From: Chaetoderma sp. LZ-2023a
Lineage: Eukaryota; Mollusca; Caudofoveata; Chaetodermatida; Chaetodermatidae
Length of the DNA: 64,000 bases
Direction: 5' to 3'
Assembly: GCA_034401795.1 (NCBI GenBank)
Contig: CM067372.1
Location: 36,900,897-36,964,896, forward strand
Under the pieces are notes generated by a model that worked only from the letters and a program-made list of their open reading frames with translations, did no database searches and was not told the DNA's origin. Both the position numbers and the translations under genes were made by a program. Of the stretch, positions 1 to 10,720 are shown piece by piece (the first letter of the stretch is position 1; each line of letters begins with the position of its first letter).

Positions 1-290
1 CATGCAGAAACGGGTGCTTCCATCCTTCTTTTTGACTAAAATAATAGGTGATGCCCAAGGACTGGAACTTGTTTCAATGATTCCTTGATTCGACATCTCA
101 TCAACCTCAGCATCTGCATCTTTTTGCTGGTGAACAGGTAAGCGTCTAGGTGGTAATTTAATGGGCTTTGCTTCACCCATGTTGATAACATGTTTGGCGA
201 CATTAGTTCTACCAAGATCGCATTGTGATGCTTGAAAACAATTCTGGTATTGACATAGCAATTTGCGGAGCTGAAATTGCTGATGTGCAC
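1..290 (-). pseudogene. Reverse transcriptase, N-terminal fragment (Gypsy type)
   Basis: Minus-strand translation shows the typical Gypsy pol segment leading into RT: PIKLPPRRLPVHQQ, then SPWASPIILVKKKDGS and RFCM at the window edge. In the family this segment precedes the catalytic palm, which is not in the window. The reading frame is open across the segment, so this part of pol is better kept than gag. It would copy element RNA into DNA in the cytoplasmic particle if the element were intact. Confidence 0.85.
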
Positions 291-459
291 TTAAATCTGC
301 TGTTGAAGTCACCAGTTTCTCTAATGGCTCAGGTAAAGATATAAAATCATGTTGTCCTGGTACACTGTCATTCATTATGGGTACTTCTATGGATTCTAAT
401 GATGCCACTATTGATCCCACTGTTATCTCCACTCTTTTACTGCCAACATTCTGCTGCCA

Positions 460-760
460 AATCCACTATGCATTTGTGGTTTTCCATAAAGTCTATTCCC
501 AAAATTACGCCACTGGTAGACAGGAACACTATTTTGATGGGGCATATTAAGTTTCTTCCTCCCACTTGTATTTCTAAATCAGTTTCTCCGTGCACCTGAA
601 CGTTTTCACCACTCACTGCTTTGAGTATTAACTGACTGTACCTAAGAGCAGGCCTCTTTTCTTCAGGAATCTGTTAACAACCCAATTGACAAGTGTATAG
701 GTTGTTCATGTATCGACAAGCCACTCTGTTGGGGTTCCACATATATTTGCAGTAACATAT
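460..760 (-). pseudogene. Retroviral-type aspartic protease remnant
   Basis: The minus strand reads TEWLVDT then a TGA stop where the catalytic D-T-G glycine codon is expected, and the same frame continues open to a GVILGIDFM motif, the C-terminal substrate-pocket signature of this protease family. The enzyme would cleave the Gag-Pol polyprotein. The stop at the active site glycine (codon near 705) means no active enzyme can be made from this copy. It lies between gag and RT, as expected. Confidence 0.7.
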
Positions 761-974
761 AAACAAGATCCATTAATTGATTCTACCATTCCATCATGAA
801 AATCCACAAGTTTAGCTGGTCTTGCGGTCTCAAAACCAGCCTCATCTAGTTTAAATTGGCTGCTCGTGGTGGAATCTCCTTGGTTTTTCTGGGTGGACCT
901 TGACCTTGATGATTCACTCTCCCATAATTTCCCATGACTTGAGTACCACCATTTCTCTGAGGACAAGTCTAACC

Positions 975-2235
975 CTAACCTCTGAAATGCCCATATGCTT
1001 TGCAAAAATAGCAATGATTCTCAACATCCTGATGCCGTGTGTTGAACTGATTCTCCCTGGCTGGCCTATTGATAGTTTTGGGTTCAGCTTTCATGGATTT
1101 TATTTCATTCTGTAGAGCAGAAATACTTTCTGTCATTTTTGTGAGTGTCTCATACATCTGTCTTATCAGGTTGCTTTGTGATTCGTATGTCTTGGTGTCC
1201 ATTGAGTGTTTATTCTCAATTGCATATGTCTCCCCATATTACTTTGAAGCAGGTTTTCTTACAGCTGGCCCACGCACGATCAGGTCAAAGGACTCAAGAA
1301 ATTCTGGGGAAAGCGCTGGTTGCATAGTCTTCGTAAGCTGTAACCAAACTTAATTGCACTCTCATTGGGTCTTCGTACTCGATTCCTGAACTCCCCTCTG
1401 TATGCAGATTCTTGCTCCACTGGATTAAATCTACTACCCAGCTCATCTACTAACTGGTGGTAATGGGGTTCCTCACTTGGTGAGAGATCTCCTAACACAT
1501 TTCTAGCTGGTCCTACTAAACTCATGGCCAATTGCATTGCCTTCTCTCTTGTGGTCCGCCACCAGCTCAAAGTGCCTATAGTAATCTAACCACTCGACTG
1601 ATTCACCATCATAATGATCTGGGTCTTTTTGCTTCCAATTGCCTCTTAGTGACATCTGACGATAGTTACCTGAAGGCCTCGATCTCACATCTCTGCTCGG
1701 TGCTGCTGTCTCTCTGCTATATGGTACATGCCTTATATCCCCTAAATCCCAATGTTCCATATCATCCCAGCCCCTGTTGCCATTCAGGTTGAGACCATGC
1801 TGGTTGTTTTCCTCACGACCAGCCATTGATCTGTAATCAGCTGGTGGAATATACTTAGTTTGTACTGGTTGCATAAATTCATCTCCACTACCCACATTTT
1901 GTCTTCTCCATTGAGCATCAGAGTTACTAGGCTCCTGCACATTTCATTCAAAAATTACTCCATCCTCTACCAGTACATCATCTTGATTATGTGACATCAT
2001 GCTACCCGCGGTCATCAAGTTGTCTACTGAATCATGAAACTGTATGTCATCTGGCCAGTTATGCCAGTCATCAGCCATGTTTGCCTCAGTTCTCGTCTCT
2101 GCATCTTCCTTCATCTGTAGCTCTATCTGCTCATCTGGTGATCGAACATTTTGCCGTCTCCATGGGCTAGGAAGCCATTCTGTAATTGTATGCATGAGAG
2201 CAGTGCTCCAAGATCGATCGACAGCCATTGTATAA
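975..2235 (-). pseudogene. Gag-like polyprotein with CCHC zinc knuckle, broken
   Basis: Three minus-strand open stretches (about 1,944-2,228, 1,503-1,940 and 1,280-1,570) followed by 975-1,202 give a gag-like protein. The middle part is polar (N, R, Q, G rich); the segment near 1,280-1,570 has the capsid-type RREKAMQLAMSLVGPARNVL region. The last part holds CYFCKAYGH, a CX2CX4H zinc-knuckle core whose final Cys lies past a stop. Successive frames differ, so at least two frameshifts have accumulated. The knuckle would bind the element's RNA. Confidence 0.7.
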
Positions 2236-2294
2236 AGATATGTCCAGATATGTCCAGCCAGCTCAGTCTGTTTATCCCTGATTAATCCACCTCA

Positions 2295-2312
2295 ATCCTG
2301 GTTACGGCACCA
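2295..2312 (-). promoter_or_regulatory. Primer binding site of the LTR element
   Basis: The minus strand reads TGGTGCCGTAACCAGGAT. It begins with TGG, the complement of the CCA end of a tRNA, and lies between gag and the LTR region. The adjoining LTR edge is probably near 2,324, where the plus strand reads TGACGCTGACC. The tRNA is not identified. Confidence 0.65.
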
Positions 2313-2323
2313 AAATTTCTATC

Positions 2324-2800
2324 GTGACGCTGACCTTCCTAACCCAGCCAAGGGATGCTTCAGATGGAAACCATCAGATTTGAACTGTGACGTTGGTGTG
2401 AGATAGTGTGAGTGGGATTATTTAGAGTGAAAAGCCGAAACAGCAATAATCCGTACTTTCCGACTTAATTAGCAATTAATTAAATAAAATTAATTGCAAT
2501 GAGGTCAGAAATACAGACCCTTTAAGCTGATGTGGCACTGCCCGTGATGATTAATATTAAGCCAAAACGGCGATTAATCACACAGGTATTAACGCTCTGG
2601 TGTGTACACATGGGTGTATAGTTTGTGCAAAGAAACGGCAATGATTAGTAATTAGCTGGGCCTTCAAGTTAATCTTAAGCTGAGATGGCAATTAACTCCA
2701 TAAAGGTCGGTAATACATTCACTTTTAGCCGAATCCACTGAAATGATTGAAATAGTGTGGTTAATTTTAAGCCGAAACGGCAAATAAACCACACAACTGT
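2324..2800 (-). repeat. Probable LTR region with recurring GCCGAAACGGC-type hairpins
   Basis: This stretch follows the primer binding site, where the 5' LTR belongs. It carries four related short hairpins, GCCG-AAA-CGGC or close variants, near 2,433, 2,561, 2,680 and 2,771, each next to TTAAT/ATTAA blocks, spaced about 90-130 bp apart. The far LTR boundary is not visible because no second LTR is in the window; it may extend to about 3.3 kb. A short plus-strand ORF at 2,815-3,042 has no recognisable content. Confidence 0.45.
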
Positions 2801-3049
2801 GCCTTGATTATGACGTGAATATGCGTGCATGTAGTGTAAAGTGCATGCGCTTCACAGTTGACCATCACCTCGTTGTGTTCTATATGATAGCCTCTGACTG
2901 TCCTCCAATACCAGGTTCAGACACTAATATTCTAGGATTGAGGGTAAAGGGATATTTGCCAGCAGCTCTTTGTGCTACCGAGCAAGAAATTGACAAATTG
3001 GAATTAAAAAGACTGATGTTTATTTACAATAACCCTCACTAAACCGCGA

Positions 3050-4230
3050 CCAGAAACATGACTGGAATGTGTAGTAAAAATACTACGGTTTATTTACATA
3101 TGATGTCATTTGACAGGGGAAATCTCCCACAGCCCGGGAACATCTAAATTCTATTAATCTGGTTCATGAGAAATGGAAATTCATACTCAACACATTCAAG
3201 AATGGGAAAATATATCTACAGTTCTGATTAATTAATAATCAGAAGAATCCAATACTAGAAATTAGTTTATCACAATATTTGCAGCTAGGCTACGCCCCCT
3301 GTCACCGCAGACCAATTCAGTAAGATGCGGGTGCCAGCAGACGATAACCTACCATGTAATATACATGGTACCGCCATAATAATATGCGTACCACAGTGGT
3401 AACGCCTGCAATATGCCTATTATTACCGCGTACAATGCAGTGAATAAACCCTCAATACATTACCATACCTAAAGTGCGGTAATTATATTTCGGTACGTAA
3501 GCGGTAACAAACGTCAAAATGCGGCAAAGCGTCAGATCAAAGATCGGTGAGTTGCTGAAAACAAGCCAACTCCCGACTATTGGCTGAGCAGTGCTATTTA
3601 TAAGATTTTGGAGAGTGACGCCATGAATAAATTACGGAGATAAGTTAGACAAACATATACAATTTATACGAGAGGAAAAAATCAGTTTGATAGATGAAAA
3701 TCATTAAATACGGCTAGAATATGATAGAATTATATATTAATCCTAAAAAATATACTCTATTACAACATTTGAATAAGTCGGCAAACATCGGAACGCCAGA
3801 CAACTGGATTACATCCGGTTTAGTTATGAACGAAAATGGCAATTGGAAACTGGAAGTTACGGTGTAAATAGCATGATTTGTGAACAAAACACAGAGAATA
3901 TCTGTGAGATATTAACAAAATGTGTTAAATAAATCGCCAACGCTATACTAATGAGAGAGGTAAGGTTATAACATCACGATAGCAATCTCTTAATGTTGAA
4001 TATGACCTGACTGTCGAACTATAAAACTTGAAACCTCTGATGAAATATTGATAAAACTGGAGCATGACAAACTATTTGAATACAGAATAGAGCTCATGAA
4101 AGTTGCAAATCTGCTACAGTTCATAAATTGCCATGACAACATGTTCTCATTTATCTACCATGTATTACGCACCAGAGTGCACACATGTGCGTAGGTTGAC
4201 TGTGTAAACACTGTGCTATGCTATGTTATT
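3050..4230. other. AT-rich stretch without recognised gene
   Basis: No long ORF, exon or known repeat is recognised. The part 3,330-3,560 has many short near-palindromic blocks around GGTAACGCC and GCGTACC. Part may belong to the LTR at its left. Confidence 0.4.
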
Positions 4231-4238
4231 CAGCTAAT

Positions 4239-4266
4239 ACACACACACACGCACACACGCACGCAC

Positions 4267-4359
<93 letters not shown>
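4239..4359. repeat. (ACGC)n / (AC)n microsatellite
   Basis: About 120 bp of ACAC passing into repeated ACGC and back to ACAC, with few interruptions. The alternating purine-pyrimidine pattern is compatible with Z-DNA. Confidence 0.95.
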
Positions 4360-4360
<1 letters not shown>

Positions 4361-4394
4361 CTCTCTAGCATTGACTATAAAATTATAAAAAGCT

Positions 4395-4825
<431 letters not shown>

Positions 4826-5346
4826 AATTTGACATAGGAAGTTTCAATTCACGCTAGTTTCAAAATATTCAACAGATACCAACCAGCTGTGCACTATTGT
4901 TCATAAGTGGGCGCTGCACGCTATTGTTCTAAATCCTGATTGGTCAAGATAGGGTCAAATGTCACATTAAAACCCATTAATCATTTTGACAGGAGAACAA
5001 TAGTGTACAGCTGGTCACCTGCAATTCGTATCTGACCGTTATCATTCGTGCAGTATGCCATTATCCAAAAGTCATGTTCAATGCGACAATTTGACATAGG
5101 AAGCCACTTTTCAAAATATCTTTTTAACCACGAGGGTGGTAGGGGGGGGAATGCCGCCGCCCACCTAATTAATACATTAAACTATGCGTTCATTATTCAG
5201 CCGGCACACGCTCATCATTACGCAGAGTTACACATGTCAATACCTATTTTAAAAAACCCCACATTAACCTAATTATGCATTAACACGCATATGTCATTTA
5301 AATAGCGAACAGACATTTATATTAATAGCGTGTAGCTGGACATTTA

Positions 5347-5785
5347 GAACACTAGCGTGCACACTAAACTTTTGAACAATAGCATTTACCCGCTAAATTA
5401 GAACAATAGCGTACAGACGAACATTTAGAACAATAGTGTCCACACTAAACTTTTGAACAATAGTATCTACCCACTCAATTAGAACAATAGCGTACAGACG
5501 AACATTTAGACCAATAGTGTCCACACTAAACTTTTGAACAATAGCATCTACCCGCTCAATTAGAACAATAGCGTACAGACGAACATTTAGAACAATAGTG
5601 TCCACACTAAACTTTTGAACAATAGCATCTACCCGCTCAATTATAACAATAGCGTACAGACGAACATTTAGAACAATAGTGTCCACACTAAACTTTTGAA
5701 CAATAGTATCTACCCACTCAATTGGAACAATAGCGCACAGACGAACATTTAGAACAATAGTGTCCACACACTCATTTAGAACAAC
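5347..5785. repeat. 27-bp minisatellite organised in 81-bp higher-order units
   Basis: The core GAACAATAG recurs every 27 bp. Three diverged 27-mers, followed by CGTACAGACG, TGTCCACACT and CATCTACCC, make an 81-bp unit repeated about five times. The 131-codon minus-strand ORF here is a by-product of a unit divisible by three. Single related copies (ACAATAGTGTACAGC, CTATTGTTC) lie upstream at about 4,885-5,010. Confidence 0.9.
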
Positions 5786-5859
5786 CAATCAGAACGCAGT
5801 ATTTAAATAAGTCAAGAATTCATTTGCATAACAATAGCGAACCCTTTACTACTTAGGCC

Positions 5860-6215
5860 AGTAGGTTACAAGTTTATGGCAGTAAGCTTATTGATGTGGC
5901 TAATAGGCTAGACCACAAGGCTAGGCTAGTAAAGGTGGCTATCCAGTATGCTGGTAGGCTATGCGATTAGTTTAGCTAAGTAGGCTAGGCCAGTAGGCCA
6001 GATCGGGATATGATGTTTAGCCAATCATATGGTTAAACCTATCGGTTAGTTAGACCAGTAGGTAGGCCAGTAGGCAACGGCAGGCTACGCGCATCTAGTA
6101 CTAGTTAGTAGTATATGGTGGTAGAACAGTGGGTTAGTGGGCTAGGCTACTCCGCTAAGCTAGTAGGCTAGGCTAGTAAGTCGTTATGCTTGTCTAGGCT
6201 AGTGAACCAGGCTGA
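5860..6215. repeat. Degenerate GGCTAGGCTAGTAGGC repeat
   Basis: Irregular tandem copies built from the words TAGGCTAG, GGCCAGTAGG and CTAGTAAG. Period is variable (roughly 10-20 bp) and no frame stays open. It passes into a looser TGGTATGGTAG-rich stretch up to about 6,480. Confidence 0.65.
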
Positions 6216-6524
6216 CGTAGGCCTGTCTGCATTGGTATTTGTAGCAGTGATGTATTGGTATGGTATGGTAGCAGAGGGTGAATAGGCAATGGTTGGGCCA
6301 TGCTGTAATATGGTAAAGGTGGATATGGGTGTATAGGTAAGAACAGTGTATGGGTATGGTAGCGATCAGTGTAAGGTGGGTATGAGTGTGTGCATTGTGA
6401 TATCTATTTGTATATCGGTGGCGACGAATTGGTGGTTAAGAGTATAGATATGGGATGGTATCGGCTTATACATAGGGGTAGTAATTTTCAATTTATAAGA
6501 CTGTTTATAATAGGCTGGTTTAAG

Positions 6525-6605
6525 ATTTGAATTTCGAAGTCGAGTTTTGAATTTCGTAATCGAGTTTTGAATTTCGAAGTCGAGATTTGAATTTTGAATT
6601 TCGAA
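6525..6605. repeat. Short tandem repeat, about 24-bp unit
   Basis: Three to four copies of GAATTTCGAAGTCGAGTTTT-like units in a row. The minus-strand ORF across it shows the period as FEIQNS-type peptides and is not taken as a gene. Confidence 0.7.
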
Positions 6606-6799
6606 TGAGCCTTCTGGACTTTCGTAAAAATGAATGTGTTGTTGGCACATGCGTATTAATATAAGAATATGTTTATGATTATGACCATATCTGACAGTAT
6701 CTTACAATTTCTCAGGTCCATGCTATTCATATAAATATATACTAGTGGTGTACACATTTATAGCAGATTTTTTCAATCCCATTCTAAAGGTAGCTATGT

Positions 6800-7067
6800 A
6801 GATACGCTGTTGAATATTTTGAAACAGATTTGACTGGACTAACTGTTGCTGACTATCACCAATTCAAATTAGTTTCAAAATCCTCAAGACAATATTTATT
6901 TAATAGTAAATCCACCAAACACATACAATTCGCACACTTGACAAACATCTCCACGTTCACGACGGAGATACGTCATTTATTATGTATTTTGAGTATGACG
7001 TCAACCTACATGTGACACAATTGAGTATGACGTCATTTACTTGAGTGACAGGTCGGATCCATCTATT
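6800..7067. mobile_element. Palindromic MITE copy
   Basis: Contains CTGTTGAATATTTTGAAAC, a short middle, and its inverted counterpart AATTAGTTTCAAAATCCTC, then the tail shared by this family (TTTAATAGTAAATC, ACATACAATTCG, TGACGTCA-like sites, GAGTGACAGGTCGGATCC). It sits about 90 bp downstream of the first transporter exon on that gene's strand, so probably in intron 1. Confidence 0.7.
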
Positions 7068-7158
7068 AGTCACTATGTTCTATTGCAATGAGCAGTTCTG
7101 CGTGGAGACTGATGCTATATTTGTCGTATTAATGCAATAACCTCCCGTGCCTTCTTAC

Positions 7159-7363
7159 CGGTAATTGCTGAGATAAAGCTTGCTGCTAGTGACAGCATGA
7201 CAGGTATCAAGTTCATCTGACGTCCGGCCATCAGAAATTCATTAGCTGAGCGCTTTCTCCGATCTTTAACAGCATAGAACACACCGACAGATGCCGAGAG
7301 GATGAGCATCATGGCAAATACCAGATAATCCGCCCAATGGAACGTCTTCGTTTCGACAGACAT
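7159..7363 (-). CDS. SLC5A8-like: SLC5A8-like sodium-coupled monocarboxylate transporter, first coding exon
   Basis: The minus-strand exon starts at ATG (7,363) and ends at a consensus donor GTAAG (7,154-7,158). It encodes the N terminus of an SLC5-family transporter: HWADYLVFAMMLILSASVGV is the first membrane helix, followed by the conserved NEFLMAGRQMNLIPVMLSL stretch and ASFISAIT in the second helix region, which helps form the Na+ and substrate path. Family members move monocarboxylates (lactate, butyrate, nicotinate) with Na+ across the plasma membrane. The exon ends in phase 1. No second exon is recognised between 1 and 7,100, so the rest of the gene probably lies left of the window. 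Assignment to SLC5A8 rather than A5, A6 or A12 is by resemblance only. Confidence 0.85.
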
Positions 7364-7531
7364 TTTTACGGTATGGAAAGTCTGTTCAAGTTAACAAATT
7401 ATAATTCGCGTCGAGAACCAAGTCTAGTCACATCTCTAGCAACTCTATATTGACACTTGAACTGTACCGTTTCCACTCCGATTTAAGCAGACATCCTCCG
7501 CATTTAGCGATTCATGTGACGATATCTTAAT

Positions 7532-7879
7532 TTAATAAAAGTCAAATCCTGATAATGGCGTTAAAATATGCACAAATAACGGCACGACAAATGATTGATA
7601 TAGAGAACTTATGGTTCCCATAGCAAGCAGAAAAACGTATCGCCCCGTAATTCCTCTCACAAATGATATTGACGTTAAAAAATGCATAAACTCTTCAGGA
7701 TACCCAGAGAGATTAGTTGAAGCTAGCGAAGCGTATCGACATATTATTTCTATGTACAGCACCTCCATAAAAGCTATGAACATCTTTACATCACAAAAAG
7801 CCTGAAGATATTGCCCTTCAAATTTGTTAACTGTATAGAGCCTGCTAAAGAAAATGACAATAAAGTTGTTAACTCGCAA
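7532..7879 (-). other. Unassigned 115-codon ORF upstream of the transporter exon
   Basis: An uninterrupted minus-strand frame of 115 codons with hydrophobic stretches (SISFVRGITGRYVFLLAMG, SFVVPLFVHILTPLSGF). It lies 5' of the first transporter exon on the same strand. I considered a stray second-exon-like SLC5 fragment (LSGYPEEFMHF recalls the conserved G-x-P-x-E-x-Y part) but the match is too weak to claim. Chance ORF, pseudo-exon and unknown gene all remain possible. Confidence 0.25.
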
Positions 7880-7919
7880 ATTTGGCGAGACCTGTGCCAG
7901 GGCCCGTAGGGATAATGGA

Positions 7920-8290
7920 TGTGTAACCTACATGTGACTATCAGAAACAATGTACTTGAAGTTCCCGAGTATCACGTGTGAGCTAACGATGCTACATCGG
8001 AAATGACGTCATACATTTTAAGTCCATGTGGCACATGCCGATTCTCAATTATCTTCAGAAAATAAGACATTTCTATTATGGGAAATACATGAGTAATAGA
8101 GAGAACTCTATCACCAACGCCCAGGAAGCAGTGAACAAACAGATACATTAGGCCTACTATTTCATGAATACATTTCGAAAGTGTTCAATTCGCAATAAGT
8201 TTCAGCTCGGCGCCCTTTCGCAAACATCTGCACTAGCAAAAGACCTTTCTATTCGTGTTTATTATCAGGTACAGCAATGGTTAGGTCGCT
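7920..8290. other. No gene recognised
   Basis: Mixed sequence without a long open frame, splice-site pair or repeat that I can identify. Confidence 0.4.
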
Positions 8291-8325
8291 GTTGAATTCA
8301 AATTCATGCAACTGCCAGCCTGGTT

Positions 8326-8506
8326 GTGAGCGAAGATATGTGTGCAAGAAAGCTGATATTCAGAGCTCGCTGTGTGGTCAGTGCTGTAGTGGTGGTTGTA
8401 GCAATTCTGAGAAAACAGGAAACTGATGAAGAACCACTCAGTGAAGTCAAATGTGAAAAACTCGCTGGGTTTGGTCTGTCTTGCAATATTACTGATGAGG
8501 ACACAG

Positions 8507-8549
<43 letters not shown>

Positions 8550-8733
8550 TGATGATCTACAAGAGGAGAGCTGTGCTAGTTCTGATGTTCATTTGAAGGA
8601 ACGTACAGCCTCAAAGTTGTTGAGTTCTACGAATGTTCCAATGGGATGCGAAAGAGCAACCTTAAGTGACAATAAGAATACAAATTATGTCAAGTTCGAC
8701 TCTCTAGCTATAGCGAGTTTGTTGATTTACTGA
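8326..8733 (+). other. 135-codon ORF with a poly-Asp tract, doubtful gene
   Basis: The frame holds a (GAC)n microsatellite (8,507-8,556) read as a run of Asp, flanked by non-repetitive sequence on both sides. The N-terminal part has a short hydrophobic stretch (CVVSAVVVVVAIL). No domain is recognised. The non-repeat flanks stay open for about 60 codons each, slightly unusual but compatible with chance. Confidence 0.25.
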
Positions 8734-8739
8734 ACATGC

Positions 8740-9560
8740 GCAGTTGAAATGCCGAGTCGGACGCTGAATAGTTAACTATAGGCCGTTGGTTCCCGATTCC
8801 CCATTGAATTACTATTGCACAAAAGTTGCAGTACCAATCTCCATTAACCCTTTCTGTCGTCTGTTTTGATGACCTACGAAAATGGGTTATTTTTGTCCAC
8901 TAAGACGTCAAAAAAGCGTCCATAGGACATAAAGTGGGAAGGAATAGGGGCTTGGGAACATTAACATAAAATGGGAAAGCATACTTTCATCAAACCTAAG
9001 TTATTTAGTGAAATATTTACGCTTTTATATGCATTTATTCGTGGCAAGCGATCGGGGTCCGCCATTTTGAAATTTACGCAAATATCGCTCTAACCATCTG
9101 AACTTAGCTCGGGTCTCCGGTTGACTATAATTGACTAGCTAGTTAACTATTTGAAGTTCGACTCGGAGTCTAGTTTACTATAGCTAACTATGGTTAGGAG
9201 TCGAACTTGGCGCTAGTGACCATGTGTCCTAGATATCTGACCATTTTTTTTAGCTAATCGCCAACAGACTGGTAAATAGTTGACAATATAGCCTACACGT
9301 ATGGAGCAAATTTAATTTTTCTTCTTTCTTAGATGTCTAAATATATCTTTCTAGCATGTCCTTAGCGAGTCCGTGGCCTATAGATATTTGATCCAAATTA
9401 AGTGATTCTGCATTCTCGTATTCTGAAGATATTCTGCGGATAAACAAAGAGACCTGCGGATAGATGAAGATAAAACAGACAAACAGACGAATGACACTGA
9501 CTGTAGTACTCACACAGGCTTGGCGTGAGTTGCAATGTATAATTACTGTATTCTGCGGCT
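8740..9560. other. No gene recognised
   Basis: AT-rich, with several AGTTAACTA / TAGTTAACT and AGTTCGACTC words in both orientations between about 8,690 and 9,220, suggesting a decayed inverted-repeat element. Confidence 0.35.
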
Positions 9561-10720
9561 GTAGCAGTAGAAACATCATACAGCTGCAATCAGTCCTTCT
9601 TCGCTTTTGCCCATTTTGACTTGTCCTCAGCCGAAATCCTTAGCTTCCTCAGGTCCCTCTTGACTTGATTGTATTGAGCCCTGCTTTCTTGAGGTCACCT
9701 CGTAGCATGCTTAGCAGATTTATGCAATGCCGTCCTCTCCTGGCATTGCATTTGCCGACTCCGCATAGGGCGAATTCCAAAGTTCTCTTTGCTGGTGTCT
9801 CTTCTGGCATTCTTAGCACATGGCCAGACAACGGTGATGTATTACACATCTTGTATAGTGCATCATTGGAAATTATGCTGTCTGGCCATCGGTGTCCAGT
9901 GATGGTGCGTAAGTGTTTGCGGTGGCAGGCGTCGAGTTTGTCTAGAGCTGACTTTGGAGCTGCCCAGCTGCTACAACTATACAGCATCAAGGATACGTTG
10001 GTTGCATTGTATAAACGTTGTCCTTTTTATCAAGGGCATGCATCTTTGATCTACAAATCCATAGCTTCGAGAAGGACTGGAAGGCTATGTTCCCCATGAC
10101 GCAGCGTTCAACAATGTCAGCAGTACTGCAAAGTAATGAGCCCAGAATTTGACTTTTCCTCGTAGATCGTCATTTTCTTTAGTTTCATGATTTGCAGATA
10201 GGTATATGCAGGTGAGCTCTGTTTTGGATTCATTAATAAAGATATTCTCAATTTGTAATTTGCTTGCAGATATTGGGAGAAGTACGTCAATGGGTTTCTA
10301 TTCCTCGTCTATGAAGGCCACATCGTCGGCATATTCCATCTCTAGCGGCATACCCAGTATTGACACAGGGGATTGGGTGGTCTTGTGGAACATTTCCACA
10401 CGGATTTCAATGCAGCAGCAAGGTAAGAGGTGAAAAGCACAGGAGATAGACCATCTCCCTATGGGGAGCCGATTGATGTCTCAAAATCTACAAACTTCAT
10501 CGACTTATCTCGTGCTCTCAGCTTGGTGTCTACAAGCAGTAGTCTCACTAGTCGGAGCTCATCTTCATTGCAACTGGCCCAGTGTATCACATCTAGGATC
10601 TTTGAGTGTTTAATTGTGTCGAAGTCTCGTGACATGTCAATGCCCATTTTGTGGAAATCCCAGTGTTTGGACATGACTACTGACACAAGCATGTGTTGAG
10701 CTCATAGAGTGTCTGCGCAT
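9560..10720 (-). pseudogene. LINE (non-LTR retrotransposon) copy A, 3' half of the RT ORF
   Basis: Minus-strand fragments encode RT motif A (GIDMSRDFDTIKHSK, about 10,600-10,640), FETSIGSP of the next RT block (about 10,460), the catalytic MEYADD (about 10,320-10,335), and the C-terminal part with KLDACHRKHLRTITGHRWPD and SGHVLRMPEETPA (9,650-9,990). The copy ends near 9,560 with the 3' sequence also seen at 36,140-36,180 and 45,290-45,335 (GCTGTAG.AGTAGAAACATC). Stops and frameshifts show it is dead. The 5' part with the endonuclease is missing. Confidence 0.8.

Larger units (their letters stand above)
1..2800 (-). mobile_element. Decayed Gypsy-type LTR retrotransposon, runs off the left edge
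   Basis: Read on the minus strand from right to left, the order is a long terminal repeat region, a primer binding site (2,295-2,312), gag with a zinc knuckle, an aspartic protease remnant, and the N-terminal part of reverse transcriptase at the window edge. This is the canonical Gypsy order. All coding parts are broken by stops and frameshifts, so the copy is inactive. The second LTR, RNase H and integrase would lie left of position 1. Class assignment rests on RT and protease motifs; the exact clade cannot be told from this fragment. Confidence 0.85.

Noticed and set aside
5393-5788. 131-codon ORF with VDTIV repeats
   Set aside because: 81-bp minisatellite read in frame.
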